NCBI RefSeq assembly: GCF_000025545.1
Contig: NC_013889.1
Coordinates: forward strand, 861,501-925,500
From: Thioalkalivibrio sp. K90mix
Lineage (GTDB): Bacteria > Pseudomonadota > Gammaproteobacteria > Ectothiorhodospirales > Ectothiorhodospiraceae
Direction: 5' to 3'
Length of the DNA stretch: 64,000 nt
Of this stretch, positions 8,015 through 16,865 are shown piece by piece. Positions within the stretch are counted from its first letter, which is position 1; each line of letters opens with the position of its first letter. The notes under the pieces are model-generated. The model was given only the letters and a program-made list of their open reading frames with translations, was not told the DNA's origin and ran no database searches. The position numbers were made by a program, and so were the translations under genes.

Positions 8015-8458
8015 CTATTCGACCGTGATGGTGATCTTCTCGGAAACAACTGGTGGGTCGAAGCTGATGTGGCGGTAGTCCATGAACAGCAACTGCAGGG
8101 TGTATTCGCCGGGTTCCAGTTCCAGCTCGCCCTCGGTCTGCCCGCCACCGAAATGGCGCTTGTGGTCGGAGAAGGGCAGCGAGACATCCAGGTCCACCTC
8201 GTCGAGCGGCTTGTTCACCAGCAGGTGGTGGTGGCCGGTGTTGTCCATCTCTACACCGGCCGGGGCGACACCCATGTCTCGCAGGCCCATCTGGACCCGC
8301 ACCGGGCTTTCGAGCGTTTCGCCATCCTGCGGGCTGATGAAATAGACCTTCGCGCCATCCGGCGGTGCAATACGATCGGCGGCCGTGGCGGTGCCGACCA
8401 GGGCAAGGCCTCCCGTCAGCACGAGCAGCGTGGAGAGCCGAGTAAGAGTGGTGTTCAT
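8015..8458 (-). CDS. DUF4399 domain periplasmic protein
   Basis: A 147-residue exported protein of unknown function. A signal peptide (cleavage near TATA-A) precedes a small beta-sandwich-like domain recognisable as DUF4399 from [33 protein letters not shown], the HFGGGQTE segment and [15 protein letters not shown]. The clustered histidines (HHH, and the HKRHFGGG stretch) suggest metal or ligand binding, but this is inference. It is convergent with ccp and divergent from gltX, with 139 bases between the two starts. No operon partner is evident. Confidence 0.8.
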   Translation of the reverse strand: MNTTLTRLSTLLVLTGGLALVGTATAADRIAPPDGAKVYFISPQDGETLESPVRVQMGLRDMGVAPAGVEMDNTGHHHLLVNKPLDEVDLDVSLPFSDHKRHFGGGQTEGELELEPGEYTLQLLFMDYRHISFDPPVVSEKITITVE

Positions 8459-8597
8459 GGGTGCTCCTTGGACCCGCGTGCGGGCAGTCGGTTGGCTCGT
8501 TTACGAGTATAGTCGGCGGTCCGCGCGGCAGTACGGTGGCGTTCTGCTACCCTATGCGCCTTCGTTTTCCACCTCCCGATCGAGACGAGTAGCCCGC

Positions 8598-10004
8598 ATG
8601 AGTTTTCGCACCCGTTTTGCCCCCAGTCCAACCGGCTATCTGCATATCGGTGGTGCCCGCACCGCGCTGTTCTCCTGGCTGTATGCGCGTCACCACGGTG
8701 GTGAGTTCGTGCTGCGTATCGAGGATACCGACCTGGAGCGCAGTACCGCGGAGTCGGTGAACGCGATCCTCGAGGGCATGAACTGGTTGGGGCTGACCTA
8801 CGATCACGGGCCGTTCTACCAGACGGAACGCTTCGACCGGTACAAGGAAGTGATCGACCAGTTGATGGCGACGGGCCACGCCTATCGCTGCTACTGCACC
8901 AAGGAAGAGCTGGATGCGATGCGCGAGGAGCAGAAGGCGCGCAAGGAAAAGCCACGCTACGACGGACGCTGCCGCACCCGCACCGAACCGCGCGAGGGGG
9001 TGGAGCCGGTGATCCGTTTTCGCACCCCGGACGAGGGTGTGACGGTTGTCGACGACATGGTGCGCGGCAAGGTCGCCTTCCAGAACCGCGAACTGGACGA
9101 CCTGATCATCGCGCGCTCCGACGGCTCGCCGACCTACAACCTGACGGTCGTGGTCGATGACATGGACATGGGGATCACCCACGTGGTCCGCGGCGATGAC
9201 CACCTGAACAACACCCCGCGCCAGATCAATATCCTGAAGGCGCTGGGTGTCGAGCCGCCACGCTACGGCCACCTGCCGATGATCATGGGCCCGGACGGGG
9301 CCAAGCTGTCCAAGCGCCACGGCGCGGTTTCGGTGATGCAGTACCGCCACGAGGGCTACCTGCCAGAGGCACTGCTGAACTATCTCGTCCGTCTGGGCTG
9401 GGCGCATGGCGATCAGGAGATCTTCTCGGTGGACGAACTGGTGCGCCTGTTCGATATCGAGGACGTGAATCAGTCCGCCTCGGCGATCAACCCGGACAAG
9501 CTGTTGTGGTTGAACCAGCATTACATCAAGACGCTGGACCCGGATCATGTGGCGCTGGAGTTCGGCTGGCACCTGGGTCAGCTGGGCATCGATCCGGCCA
9601 ATGGCCCGGCGATGCGCGACGTGGTGATCGCTCAGCGTGAGCGAGCGCGCACCCTGCGCGAGATGGCCGAGAACAGCGTGTACTTCTACCGCGAGTTCGA
9701 GGACTACGACGAGAAGGCCGCGCGCAAGCAGCTCACCGCCGAGGCCCTCCCGGTGCTGCAGACGCTGCATGACGGTTTCAGTGCGCTGGGTGCCTGGGAG
9801 AAGGAGCCGCTGCACGAGGTCGTGGTGCACACCGGCGAGCGGCTGGATCTCAAGCTGGGCAAGGTCGCGCAGCCGCTGCGTGTGGCCCTGACCGGCAGTA
9901 CGGTATCGCCGCCGATCGACGACACCCTGGTGCTGATTGGGCGTGAGCGATCACTGGCTCGAATCGAGCGGGCGTTGAAGAAAATTTCGGCGGAAGCGGG
10001 TTGA
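8598..10004 (+). CDS. gltX: Glutamyl-tRNA synthetase
   Basis: Class I aminoacyl-tRNA synthetase charging tRNA-Glu in the cytoplasm. The 468-residue sequence opens [21 protein letters not shown] with the HIGH-type motif, contains the [12 protein letters not shown] segment of the discriminating enzyme's insertion, and has the KMSKS-type motif as KLSKRHG at about residue 238. Length is standard. The ATG at 8598 is favoured over the upstream open frame because the conserved N-terminus begins at once. Two tRNA genes follow directly, one of them tRNA-Glu, the substrate of this enzyme. Confidence 0.97.
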   Translation: MSFRTRFAPSPTGYLHIGGARTALFSWLYARHHGGEFVLRIEDTDLERSTAESVNAILEGMNWLGLTYDHGPFYQTERFDRYKEVIDQLMATGHAYRCYCTKEELDAMREEQKARKEKPRYDGRCRTRTEPREGVEPVIRFRTPDEGVTVVDDMVRGKVAFQNRELDDLIIARSDGSPTYNLTVVVDDMDMGITHVVRGDDHLNNTPRQINILKALGVEPPRYGHLPMIMGPDGAKLSKRHGAVSVMQYRHEGYLPEALLNYLVRLGWAHGDQEIFSVDELVRLFDIEDVNQSASAINPDKLLWLNQHYIKTLDPDHVALEFGWHLGQLGIDPANGPAMRDVVIAQRERARTLREMAENSVYFYREFEDYDEKAARKQLTAEALPVLQTLHDGFSALGAWEKEPLHEVVVHTGERLDLKLGKVAQPLRVALTGSTVSPPIDDTLVLIGRERSLARIERALKKISAEAG

Positions 10005-10046
10005 CACTCCAGGGGGTGCTGGCTACAGTACGCGCTCGCCTGACAC

Positions 10047-10122
10047 GGGGCCATAGCTCAGCTGGGAGAGCGCCTGCATGGCATGCAGGAGGTCGGCGGT
10101 TCGATCCCGCCTGGCTCCACCA
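10047..10122 (+). tRNA. tRNA-Ala (GGC)
   Basis: A 76-base cloverleaf with acceptor stem GGGGCCA/TGGCTCC, D-arm CTCAGCTGGGAGAG, anticodon loop ATGGCAT (anticodon GGC) between CCTGC and GCAGG, the T-arm with GGTTCGATCC, and encoded CCA at 10120-10122. Confidence 0.97.
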
Positions 10123-10147
10123 AATTCGGGTGTAAGCGAGTTCACCG

Positions 10148-10378
10148 ATGCATCGTTTTGGGGTTATATCCATCTGGGTGGGTCTGGTGATCGCAGTGGT
10201 TGGACTGTTCGGCGGTTTCGGGCTGATGTTCACCGGGGAGCAAACCTGGTCCAAGCCCCTGATTGCGGCGGTTCCGATCGGATTTCTTCTGGTGTTTACC
10301 GGTGTTGTAACCACGATCATTTATCGTGAGACCGCCGGAGGTCACAGAAGCGGCCGGCCCCAGGGCCCGCCAAACTAG
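10148..10378 (+). CDS. Small two-helix membrane protein of unknown function
   Basis: A 76-residue predicted inner membrane protein lying between two tRNA genes. Two hydrophobic segments (about residues 5-29 and 38-60) are joined by a short polar loop containing GEQTWSKP, and the tail is basic and glycine/proline-rich (RETAGGHRSGRPQ). The pattern suits a small membrane protein, and codon third positions look coding. The ribosome site before the ATG at 10148 is weak. No family is recognised. Expression could come by read-through from the upstream tRNA-Ala promoter. Confidence 0.6.
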   Translation: MHRFGVISIWVGLVIAVVGLFGGFGLMFTGEQTWSKPLIAAVPIGFLLVFTGVVTTIIYRETAGGHRSGRPQGPPN

Positions 10379-10398
10379 CAACAAGACGTTGCCTCTAC

Positions 10399-10474
10399 GT
10401 CCCCATCGTCTAGAGGCCTAGGACACCGCCCTTTCACGGCGGCGACCGGGGTTCGAATCCCCGTGGGGACGCCA
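10399..10474 (+). tRNA. tRNA-Glu (TTC)
   Basis: A 76-base cloverleaf with acceptor stem GTCCCCA/TGGGGAC, anticodon loop CTTTCAC (anticodon TTC) between CCGCC and GGCGG, T-arm GGTTCGAATCC and encoded CCA at 10472-10474. It lies 395 bases after gltX. Confidence 0.97.
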
Positions 10475-10482
10475 TTATTCCG

Positions 10483-10519
10483 AAAAGGCCCGAACCGAAA
10501 GGTTCGGGCCTTTTCTTTT
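10483..10519 (+). terminator. Rho-independent terminator after tRNA-Glu
   Basis: A 14-bp perfect stem (10483-10496 with 10501-10514), GAAA loop and a T-rich tail. It ends the gltX-tRNA region and faces the convergent large regulator gene. Confidence 0.9.
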
Positions 10520-10554
10520 GTGCAGGACGCTACCCGTGCTGGCCCGGGATCGCT

Positions 10555-13500
10555 TCAGGCGAGCCGCGGGTTCTGCTGCAGCGCCTGCTCGGATGGGTGT
10601 CGTCGGGGGATGATGCAGTGGTTGATGCGCAGGAGTTCGCGTTCGCTCCACTGGCGCCAGACGTCATCGCGAGCAAAGCGGGCATAGTCGAGCAGGGTTA
10701 ATCGTTCGATATTCGGGTTGCCGTGGTCGTGGGCCAGACGGCGTGCCCGCTCCAGCTCCTGCCAACCCTCGTTGTCGGTGCCGTCGCTGTGTTCCAGCAG
10801 CGCATGGGCACGCAGTCGCCGGATTGCGGGCTCGAAGCCGTGGTCGCCTCGTTTCAGGCAGTTGGTCAGTGTAGCGGTGGCGATCTGCAGACGCTCAGAA
10901 GGCTTGGCTCCGGTTGCATGCAGTGCGTCGAGCAGGAAGAGCTGAAAGATGGTGCTGACGCCATCCATGATGTGGCGCAATGCGTCTGCCTGTTCCCGGA
11001 GTGGTGCCACGGCCGAGGTGTCGCCCTGGCGCGCCAGGGCCCAGTGCTGTAGTGCCAGGCCTGAGGCCCGCCAGAGGGGATAGTCATAGTCCTCGGCAAT
11101 CGCGAGCGCGCGGCGGGCGGAGGTCAGGGCTTCGTCAGGGTCGTCGGCGAAGAAGCCAAGCGCTGCCCGGAAGGCGTATACAAAGGCCTCTGTGGGGCGG
11201 TGCTCCAGCGCTGCGGCCTCGGCGCAGGCCGCATCCATTTCCTCCCACGCGCGAGCGTGGTTGCCGAAGAAGAGGAGCGTCCAGGCCATGAAGCCGCGTG
11301 AGCTGATCGCGGGGTTCTCGGTGTGGCGCGCGACCAGGTGCGGGTGGTCGTCTTCGCGGTACAGGGCGAGCGCCTGGGTCTGGTGTTCCAGCGCCAGCGG
11401 TAGCTGGCCACTCCAGAAGTGCGTGTTGCCTTGTACGTAGTGTGCGGCGATTCGTAGCAGGCGGTCGTTCGACTGCTCTGCGACCTGTTCCATGTCGTTG
11501 GCCAGTCGGTGGGCTTCATCAAAGCCGTGCCAGGATCCGGCGCCGTGCCAAAGGCCCCAGAGCACACGGAAGTACTGCACCGCATCTCGCTGAGGCGCGG
11601 TGATGCCCAAGGTGCGTTCGAAGATCGCGTGGACCGTGCGGGAGCCGTACCCCAACAGGGCGAGGTTTGAGGCACCCAGTCCGCCCAGAGCTCGCTGCGT
11701 CTGCGCGTCGCGTTCTTCCGAGGGTTCCCGGTCGCCTAGCTCGCGATCGAGACAGCTGAGGGCATCTTCGAAGTAGTGTGATGCCTCCAGCAGCATGCCC
11801 CGGGCGAACGCCGCCTCTCCCGCCTCGAGCCAGGCGGGCACGGCCTCGTCCACACGTCCGGCGTGATAAAGATGGCTGGCCACCTGGCCCCAGTCGATAT
11901 TGCTCGTGCCTTGATCGTCACGCAGGAGATCCGCCAGGCGGCCGTGAAGACGCGTTCGTTCGGCCACCAGCATGGATTCGTAGGCAGCCTGCTGGAATAG
12001 GGCGTGACGGAAACGGTAGCGCACACCGTCCAGGACGCCGACCGGCTCGACGAACCCGCGGCCCGTGAGGCGGCTGAGCTGGCGGCGGATCGTGTCGGCT
12101 GGCTGCTCCAGGAGGTGACTCAGGATGCGTGTATCAAAATCGCGTCCGATTACGGCGGCGGCGTGGGCCAAATCCCGCGCGGTCCCGGTTTGTTCCAGGC
12201 GTGCCACCAGCAGATTGGCCAGCCCGGGCGGCAAGGTGTCGGGGAGGGTCCCCGTGCGCGCGGCTTCGAGGGTGTAGCGCGTCAGCTCCTCGAGAAAAAG
12301 CGGGACGCCCTCGCCGCGTTCGATGAGTTGCGCGCGCAGGTGTTTCGTCAGGCGATGCCGGGTGTCGCAACGCTCGATGAGTTCATGTGCAGCCTGGTCG
12401 GGCAGGGCGTGCAGTCGCAGATGCTCAAGCGGGACATCGCGCCAGTTGGAGCGAAAGCTCATGCGGGCCGTGAGCAGGGTCAGCAACGGGCGGTCATGCA
12501 GGCGCTGATACAGGCGTCGAAGGAATTCGGCCGTGCCGGAATCCATCCAGTGCAGGTCGTCACAGATCAGCAGGAGGGGGCCTCGGCGGGCTCGGCGCCG
12601 GGCGAGCTCGACGAGGACATCAATGATGTGATCCCGGTCGAGTCCCTGCGCGGCCAGCGCTTCGAGCCCGTTGCTGTCCGGGTGTGTGAGCCAGTGCGCC
12701 AGGGCGTCGGCGATGTCCGCATCGAGTGAGCGAGCGGTGCCGAGGACCCGTGCCAGTCGCCGCTGGCGGCTGGCATTCATGCTGCCGAGTCCAAGCCAGG
12801 TGGCGAACGCCTGACGCACGGGCGCCAACAAGTGCCGCGAGCGGTCCTCGCGGCACTTCAGCAGGAAGCGCGAGCGCGCCTGGCCGCGGATGCGCTCGTC
12901 GAGGTGTCGTGCGAGACGGCTCTTGCCCAGTCCGGCTTCACCCTGGATCAGTACAAAGTGCGGCTTGTGATGTTTGAGTGTCTGGCGCCAGATTTGGTGC
13001 AGGCGCTCAAGCTCCTCTGTGCGTCCCGCCAGGGGGGTGAGGCCACCTCGGGCGTGCTGGGCATCGACACGATCCAGGGGGCCGGGGTCGCCCGTGACGC
13101 GCTGGCTTCCTTCGGGTGCTCCCGTGCCCGCGTGAGGGCTGAAGAGAAAATATCCCGAGACGCGCTGGTGCACGGATGGAGAGACCACGAGCGTTCCCGT
13201 GTCGGTCGAACGCGCCAGAGCCTGCGCGCGCTGGCTGAGCTGGCCAGCGGGGTCGGGGGTGTCCGGGTCGACCCCTGTTACGATGAGGTCGGTATCGACG
13301 CTTATGCGCAGCTGACAGTCGCTTGGTGCTGTCTGCAGGACTTGCCAGGCGGCGTGGACGGCATCGACAGTGGCCTGCTCGCGTCCTGCAGGATAGCCAA
13401 AATAGGCGAGGAGGCCGCAGCCAGGGGCCCGAACGACATGGCCCCGATGGTTCAGCAAGACCAGGTCCAGTTGCTCCAGCGTGTGTTGCATGCGTTCATG

Positions 13501-13956
13501 CTGCAGCTCTACGTCAAGGTCGGAGTCCGCCTGGACAAGGCAGGCCACGACGGTGACCCGGCGGCGCTCGGCACGCAGGGAGGCTGTCTCGGGTGTGGCA
13601 GTCGGAGACACCGTGGCCGGTGCCTTTGGTGTTGGGACCAGGATTTCGTCGCGGGTTCGCACCAGTAACTGACCAGGGCCATCGACCGCCTGGCGCTCCA
13701 GGCGGCCAAAGTGTTCCAGCGCCCGCTCGCGGTTACCCATGCCGGCCAGGGTCAGCATGACCAGACGGTGCAGAGCCTCTTCGTGGGGCTCCATCGCCAC
13801 CAGGCGCTGGAGCTCGGTGAGCAGGGCCTCGGCGTCTGAGGAATGACAGAGAACGTCGAGATTTTCCTCGATCAGAAGGAGCAGCTGGGACCAGTAGTGG
13901 TCGCGCTGTGTCTGTGCCCAGGCGGCGAGCTCGGGGAGATCCTGGAGTGCGCGCAC
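10555..13956 (-). CDS. Large BTAD / cyclase-like / AAA ATPase / TPR regulator, main part after a frameshift
   Basis: An 1133-codon frame starting at an internal GTG. From the N-terminus it has the rest of a bacterial transcriptional activation (BTAD) helical-repeat domain (about 1-105); a class III nucleotide-cyclase-like domain (about 131-270, with GLLAYFGYP and DAVHAAWQ); an AAA/STAND ATPase with Walker A GEAGLGKS at 339-346 and Walker B LLLICDDLHWMD; then a long TPR-like helical tail. The cyclase metal-binding aspartate region reads ACLVQADSD, so catalysis is unlikely. The missing DNA-binding N-terminus lies in the adjoining frame at 14025-14378. The BTAD sequence reads on upstream of 13956 in this frame to about 14077, which shows one disrupted gene of some 1270 codons. 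Confidence 0.8.
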   Translation of the reverse strand: MRALQDLPELAAWAQTQRDHYWSQLLLLIEENLDVLCHSSDAEALLTELQRLVAMEPHEEALHRLVMLTLAGMGNRERALEHFGRLERQAVDGPGQLLVRTRDEILVPTPKAPATVSPTATPETASLRAERRRVTVVACLVQADSDLDVELQHERMQHTLEQLDLVLLNHRGHVVRAPGCGLLAYFGYPAGREQATVDAVHAAWQVLQTAPSDCQLRISVDTDLIVTGVDPDTPDPAGQLSQRAQALARSTDTGTLVVSPSVHQRVSGYFLFSPHAGTGAPEGSQRVTGDPGPLDRVDAQHARGGLTPLAGRTEELERLHQIWRQTLKHHKPHFVLIQGEAGLGKSRLARHLDERIRGQARSRFLLKCREDRSRHLLAPVRQAFATWLGLGSMNASRQRRLARVLGTARSLDADIADALAHWLTHPDSNGLEALAAQGLDRDHIIDVLVELARRRARRGPLLLICDDLHWMDSGTAEFLRRLYQRLHDRPLLTLLTARMSFRSNWRDVPLEHLRLHALPDQAAHELIERCDTRHRLTKHLRAQLIERGEGVPLFLEELTRYTLEAARTGTLPDTLPPGLANLLVARLEQTGTARDLAHAAAVIGRDFDTRILSHLLEQPADTIRRQLSRLTGRGFVEPVGVLDGVRYRFRHALFQQAAYESMLVAERTRLHGRLADLLRDDQGTSNIDWGQVASHLYHAGRVDEAVPAWLEAGEAAFARGMLLEASHYFEDALSCLDRELGDREPSEERDAQTQRALGGLGASNLALLGYGSRTVHAIFERTLGITAPQRDAVQYFRVLWGLWHGAGSWHGFDEAHRLANDMEQVAEQSNDRLLRIAAHYVQGNTHFWSGQLPLALEHQTQALALYREDDHPHLVARHTENPAISSRGFMAWTLLFFGNHARAWEEMDAACAEAAALEHRPTEAFVYAFRAALGFFADDPDEALTSARRALAIAEDYDYPLWRASGLALQHWALARQGDTSAVAPLREQADALRHIMDGVSTIFQLFLLDALHATGAKPSERLQIATATLTNCLKRGDHGFEPAIRRLRAHALLEHSDGTDNEGWQELERARRLAHDHGNPNIERLTLLDYARFARDDVWRQWSERELLRINHCIIPRRHPSEQALQQNPRLA

Positions 13957-14024
13957 GGGATCAAGAAAGGGCCCATGGTAGTGGCGGATGCTCGCGAGGG
14001 TATGTGCGGCCAGTTCGTTGCAGC

Positions 14025-14378
14025 TCAGGTGGCTGCGGTCGGCCCGCAGGCGGTGCAGGGCGAGGAAATCGATCTCGGTGTGCCGGGCTGAAGCTGAAAG
14101 TGGACGTAGCGCGGTGTGGCTTCAAGCAGGGCGGTGGGCAGGTCCGGGAGTTGGCGCCGCAGCTGAAAGAGGCCCTGGCGCAGGTTGACACGTGCGCTGT
14201 CGCTGTCCAGCTCGGGCCAGAACAGGTGCGCCAGCTCCTGGCGTGGAACGCGCCGTGGACATTCGGCCGCCAGGTAGGTCAGCAGCAGCCCCAACTTGGT
14301 GCCGGACAGGGCGGGCACATCTCGTCCCTCGACCCGCACGCCGACTGTGCCGAAGGTCGTGATCTCCAGATGAGCCAA
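14025..14378 (-). pseudogene. N-terminal winged-helix fragment of the BTAD regulator (frameshifted)
   Basis: A 117-codon frame whose first about 100 residues form an OmpR/SARP-type winged helix followed by the start of BTAD: LEITTFGTVGVRVEGRDVPAL, then TYLAAECPRRVPRQELAHLFWPE and ARVNLRQGLFQLRR. The last residues (from about RSISSPC) are out of frame. Near 14070-14080, shifting by one base joins FQLQPG to HTEIDFLALHRLRAD, which is proper BTAD sequence in the frame of the larger part. A single-base deletion in the genome or a sequencing error explains it. No long homopolymer or obvious slip site is present. Confidence 0.75.
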
Positions 14379-14526
14379 CCATCCCCCCTATCGCAAACGC
14401 CGGGTGCATGCCAACAGACGACGTCGCCGCTGTTGCCGGTGCCCGGGTGGTTATTGCGTGTCTTGCCCGCGCTGTCTGGCCGCGAGACGATATCACCTGG
14501 ATTGTAACGGGATTTGAGGGGCCGGG

Positions 14527-15027
14527 TCAGTCGATCCGGATGGTGGTGTATCCCTGCCGCTCATAGCCCATGATGGACAGGAAGGTGTTGCCCACCAGAT
14601 GGACGCCCGGGATCAGGTCCTCCTGGCCCAGATCAAAGCGACGGGTGGCGATGTAGCAGGCCTCCATATGGACGCCATCCAGCTCCTGGATGTCGGCCAG
14701 GCGGTCATGGATGTGGCGTACTGCCGAGACGTCCTCGATCTCCAGGTGGTTGGTGTCGCGCGCGATCAATGCGGCGGCACCGCCGCGAAACGCGAACACC
14801 ATGTTCGGTTCCAGGCCCTGGCGCACCATGTCCTCGTAGGTCTCCTCGATGACGCTCAGCCGGGCAATCAGACGTTCGGGGTCGCCAATGGTGATGTCCC
14901 AGAGGATCTGGCCGTGTTCGGCGCCTGCGAGTGCACGCTCGTCTGAGGGCTTTTCTGCCGCCACCGGACCCGTGAGCAGGAAGGCCAGCAGGACAGGACC
15001 GATCATGCCGATCAGCCGGTATTTCAT
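14527..15027 (-). CDS. DsrE/DsrF-like periplasmic protein
   Basis: A 166-residue exported protein. A signal peptide (LLAFLLTGPVAA-E) precedes a DsrE-like alpha/beta domain recognisable from ILWDITIGDPERLIARLSVIEE, the VFAFRGGAAALIARD strand-helix unit, and GVHMEACYIATRR with one cysteine near the position of the active cysteine in some family members. DsrE-type proteins take part in sulfur transfer; a periplasmic version in a probable sulfur oxidiser could handle reduced sulfur, but that is inference. It is transcribed in the same direction as the photolyase cluster, 138 bases downstream of it, and is probably separate. Confidence 0.75.
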   Translation of the reverse strand: MKYRLIGMIGPVLLAFLLTGPVAAEKPSDERALAGAEHGQILWDITIGDPERLIARLSVIEETYEDMVRQGLEPNMVFAFRGGAAALIARDTNHLEIEDVSAVRHIHDRLADIQELDGVHMEACYIATRRFDLGQEDLIPGVHLVGNTFLSIMGYERQGYTTIRID

Positions 15028-15165
15028 GGCGTACTCCTTGCCGACCCGGAGCCGGTTTCTGGGTGACTATGTCTCAAGTTTAGGGCATGGGGACCCGTGT
15101 GTGCATGAGCCGCCATGCCTTTGCCTGCTCCGAGGGGCGGCCGCGATGGCCGCCCTCGCGTCTCC

Positions 15166-15429
15166 CTAGTGCCCGTGGTAGCCGTTGTGCAGGTACTCGA
15201 CACCATCGAGGTTTTGCACCTGGATCTCGCGTACCGGGATGAAGCGCGCGGAGCCGGGTGCGACGATCTCCTCAGTCACGCGGATGCGGTAGGGGGCTTT
15301 GGAATTCAGGATCTGCCCTACGTAGCGCTTGCCCTCGTGGGTCACGCGTACCGGGGTGGTTTTGTCGTGGCGGCTGAAGTTGTAGCTGACGCCTTTGGGG
15401 TAGTGCAGGTTGCGTTCGGAAAAGGTCAT
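15166..15429 (-). CDS. Unknown 87-residue protein at the end of the photolyase cluster
   Basis: No family was recognised. The product is a short, soluble, mostly beta-looking protein with many aromatic and basic residues: YPKGVSYNFSRHDKT at the N-terminus, a VRVTHEGKRYVGQI strand pair, and a C-terminus ending LHNGYHGH. The ATG at 15429 sits 26 bases after the CPD photolyase stop with AAGGCC/AAGAA-like bases upstream, so it is likely co-transcribed with the photolyases. Its place in a light-responsive repair operon suggests a related role, but the sequence alone does not show one. The frame extends upstream only as an antisense-like shadow inside phrB. Confidence 0.7.
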   Translation of the reverse strand: MTFSERNLHYPKGVSYNFSRHDKTTPVRVTHEGKRYVGQILNSKAPYRIRVTEEIVAPGSARFIPVREIQVQNLDGVEYLHNGYHGH

Positions 15430-15455
15430 GTCTGGGCCTTGCTGGATGATGTTCT

Positions 15456-16865
15456 TTAATTGGGTGAAGTCTTCTTGATGGCCTCGAAGGCCTCGAGTGC
15501 GGCCTGGCGGCTGGCTTTCAGATCGACGATCGGGTCGGGATAGCCCGGGGTGCCGCCGGCGCCCGGGGCGTGAATATACCGTGTTTCGGTCTTCTTGAGC
15601 ACCGGCAGAAAGCTTCGCACGAATCGCCCGTCCGGGTCGTATTGTTCCCCCTGGCGTTGCGGGTTGAAGATCCGGAAATAGGGTGCCGCGTCGGCGCCGC
15701 AACCGCCGGCCCACTGCCAGCCCAGGGTGTTGGAGGCGAGATCGGCGTCGACCAGGGTGTCCCAGAACCATCGGGCGCCGTGTCCCCAGTGCAGGCGCAG
15801 GTTCTTGGTCAGAAACGAGCCCACGACCATGCGCAGGCGGTTGTGCATCCAGCCGGTTTCCCACAGCTGGCGCATCGCTGCGTCCACGATCGGGATGCCG
15901 GTGCGGCCCTGCTGCCACGCGGCGAGGTCGGCCTCCGATTCGCGCCAGGGGAAATCTTCGAAGCGCGGGTTCAGGGGCTGTTCCGTCGTGTGCGGGAAGT
16001 GATAGAGCACATGGTGCGCAAAATCGCGCCAGCCGAGTTCACGCACGAAGGACTCGGGTCCCTTGTGATCCAGGCTGACGCCGGCATCGCGCAGTGCGCG
16101 CAGCACCTGGCGCGGCGAGACCTCGCCAAAATGCAGATGCGGTGACAGCCGCGAGGTGCCGTCCTGGTCGGGACGGTCGCGGCTGTCGGCATAGCCTGCG
16201 ATCGCCTGCTCGAGGAACCGCTCCAGGCGGTCCCGGGCGCCACGCTCGCCGGGCGTCCAGGTGGCGCGCAGGCCGCCGGCCCAGTCGATTGGTGGCAACA
16301 GTTCCAGGTCGTCGAGCATCAAGGAACGCGGTGGTTTCCCGGGCGCCGGCAGGCGGGAAGGGGCGGGGAGCGGGTTCTGTTCGATCCCGCGCTGCAGGCA
16401 GGCGCGCCAGAACGGGGTGAAGACCCTGTACGGGCCGCCCTGGCCGGTCTCGACATCCCAGGGCTCGATCAACAAGGCCGCGTTGAAGCTGCGAACATCC
16501 AGTCCGTCGGCGCGCAGCCCGGCCTTGATGCCCTGGTCACGCAGGACGCGAGCGGGTTCGTAGACGCGGTTCCAGTACACGGCCGTGGCCCCGGTCTCGG
16601 CGACCAGCTCGCGCAGGGTGTCGAGGCTCGGGCCGGCGCGCACCACCAGAGGGCTGCCGGCCTTGTTCAGCGCCTCGTTGAGCGACTGCAGGCTGTGGTG
16701 CAGCCACCAGTTGGAGGCGGCCCCGGGGGGCCACTGCAGGTCCTCGTCCGGGGCATGAATGAAGACCGGGATCACGGCCCCGCCGCGCTCGACGGCGGCA
16801 TGCAGCGCGGGCTGGTCGGCCAGGCGCAGGTCCTGGCGCAGCCAGACGAGGGTGGGTCCGGGCAT
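15456..16865 (-). CDS. phrB: Deoxyribodipyrimidine photolyase (class I CPD type)
   Basis: Light-driven FAD enzyme that splits cyclobutane pyrimidine dimers in DNA. The 469-residue protein has the N-terminal antenna domain ([16 protein letters not shown]) and the C-terminal FAD domain with [47 protein letters not shown], and the diagnostic [25 protein letters not shown] stretch. The ATG at 16865 shares one base with the stop of the upstream FeS-type photolyase gene (TGA at 16867-16865), so translation is likely coupled. Upstream extension of the frame runs into that gene and was rejected. Confidence 0.95.
   Translation of the reverse strand: [469 protein letters not shown]

Noticed and set aside
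15121-15165. GC-rich inverted repeat downstream of the 87-aa gene as a terminator
   Set aside because: The arms (GGCGGCC/GGCCGCC) can pair, but no T tract follows on the minus strand and the stem is interrupted.
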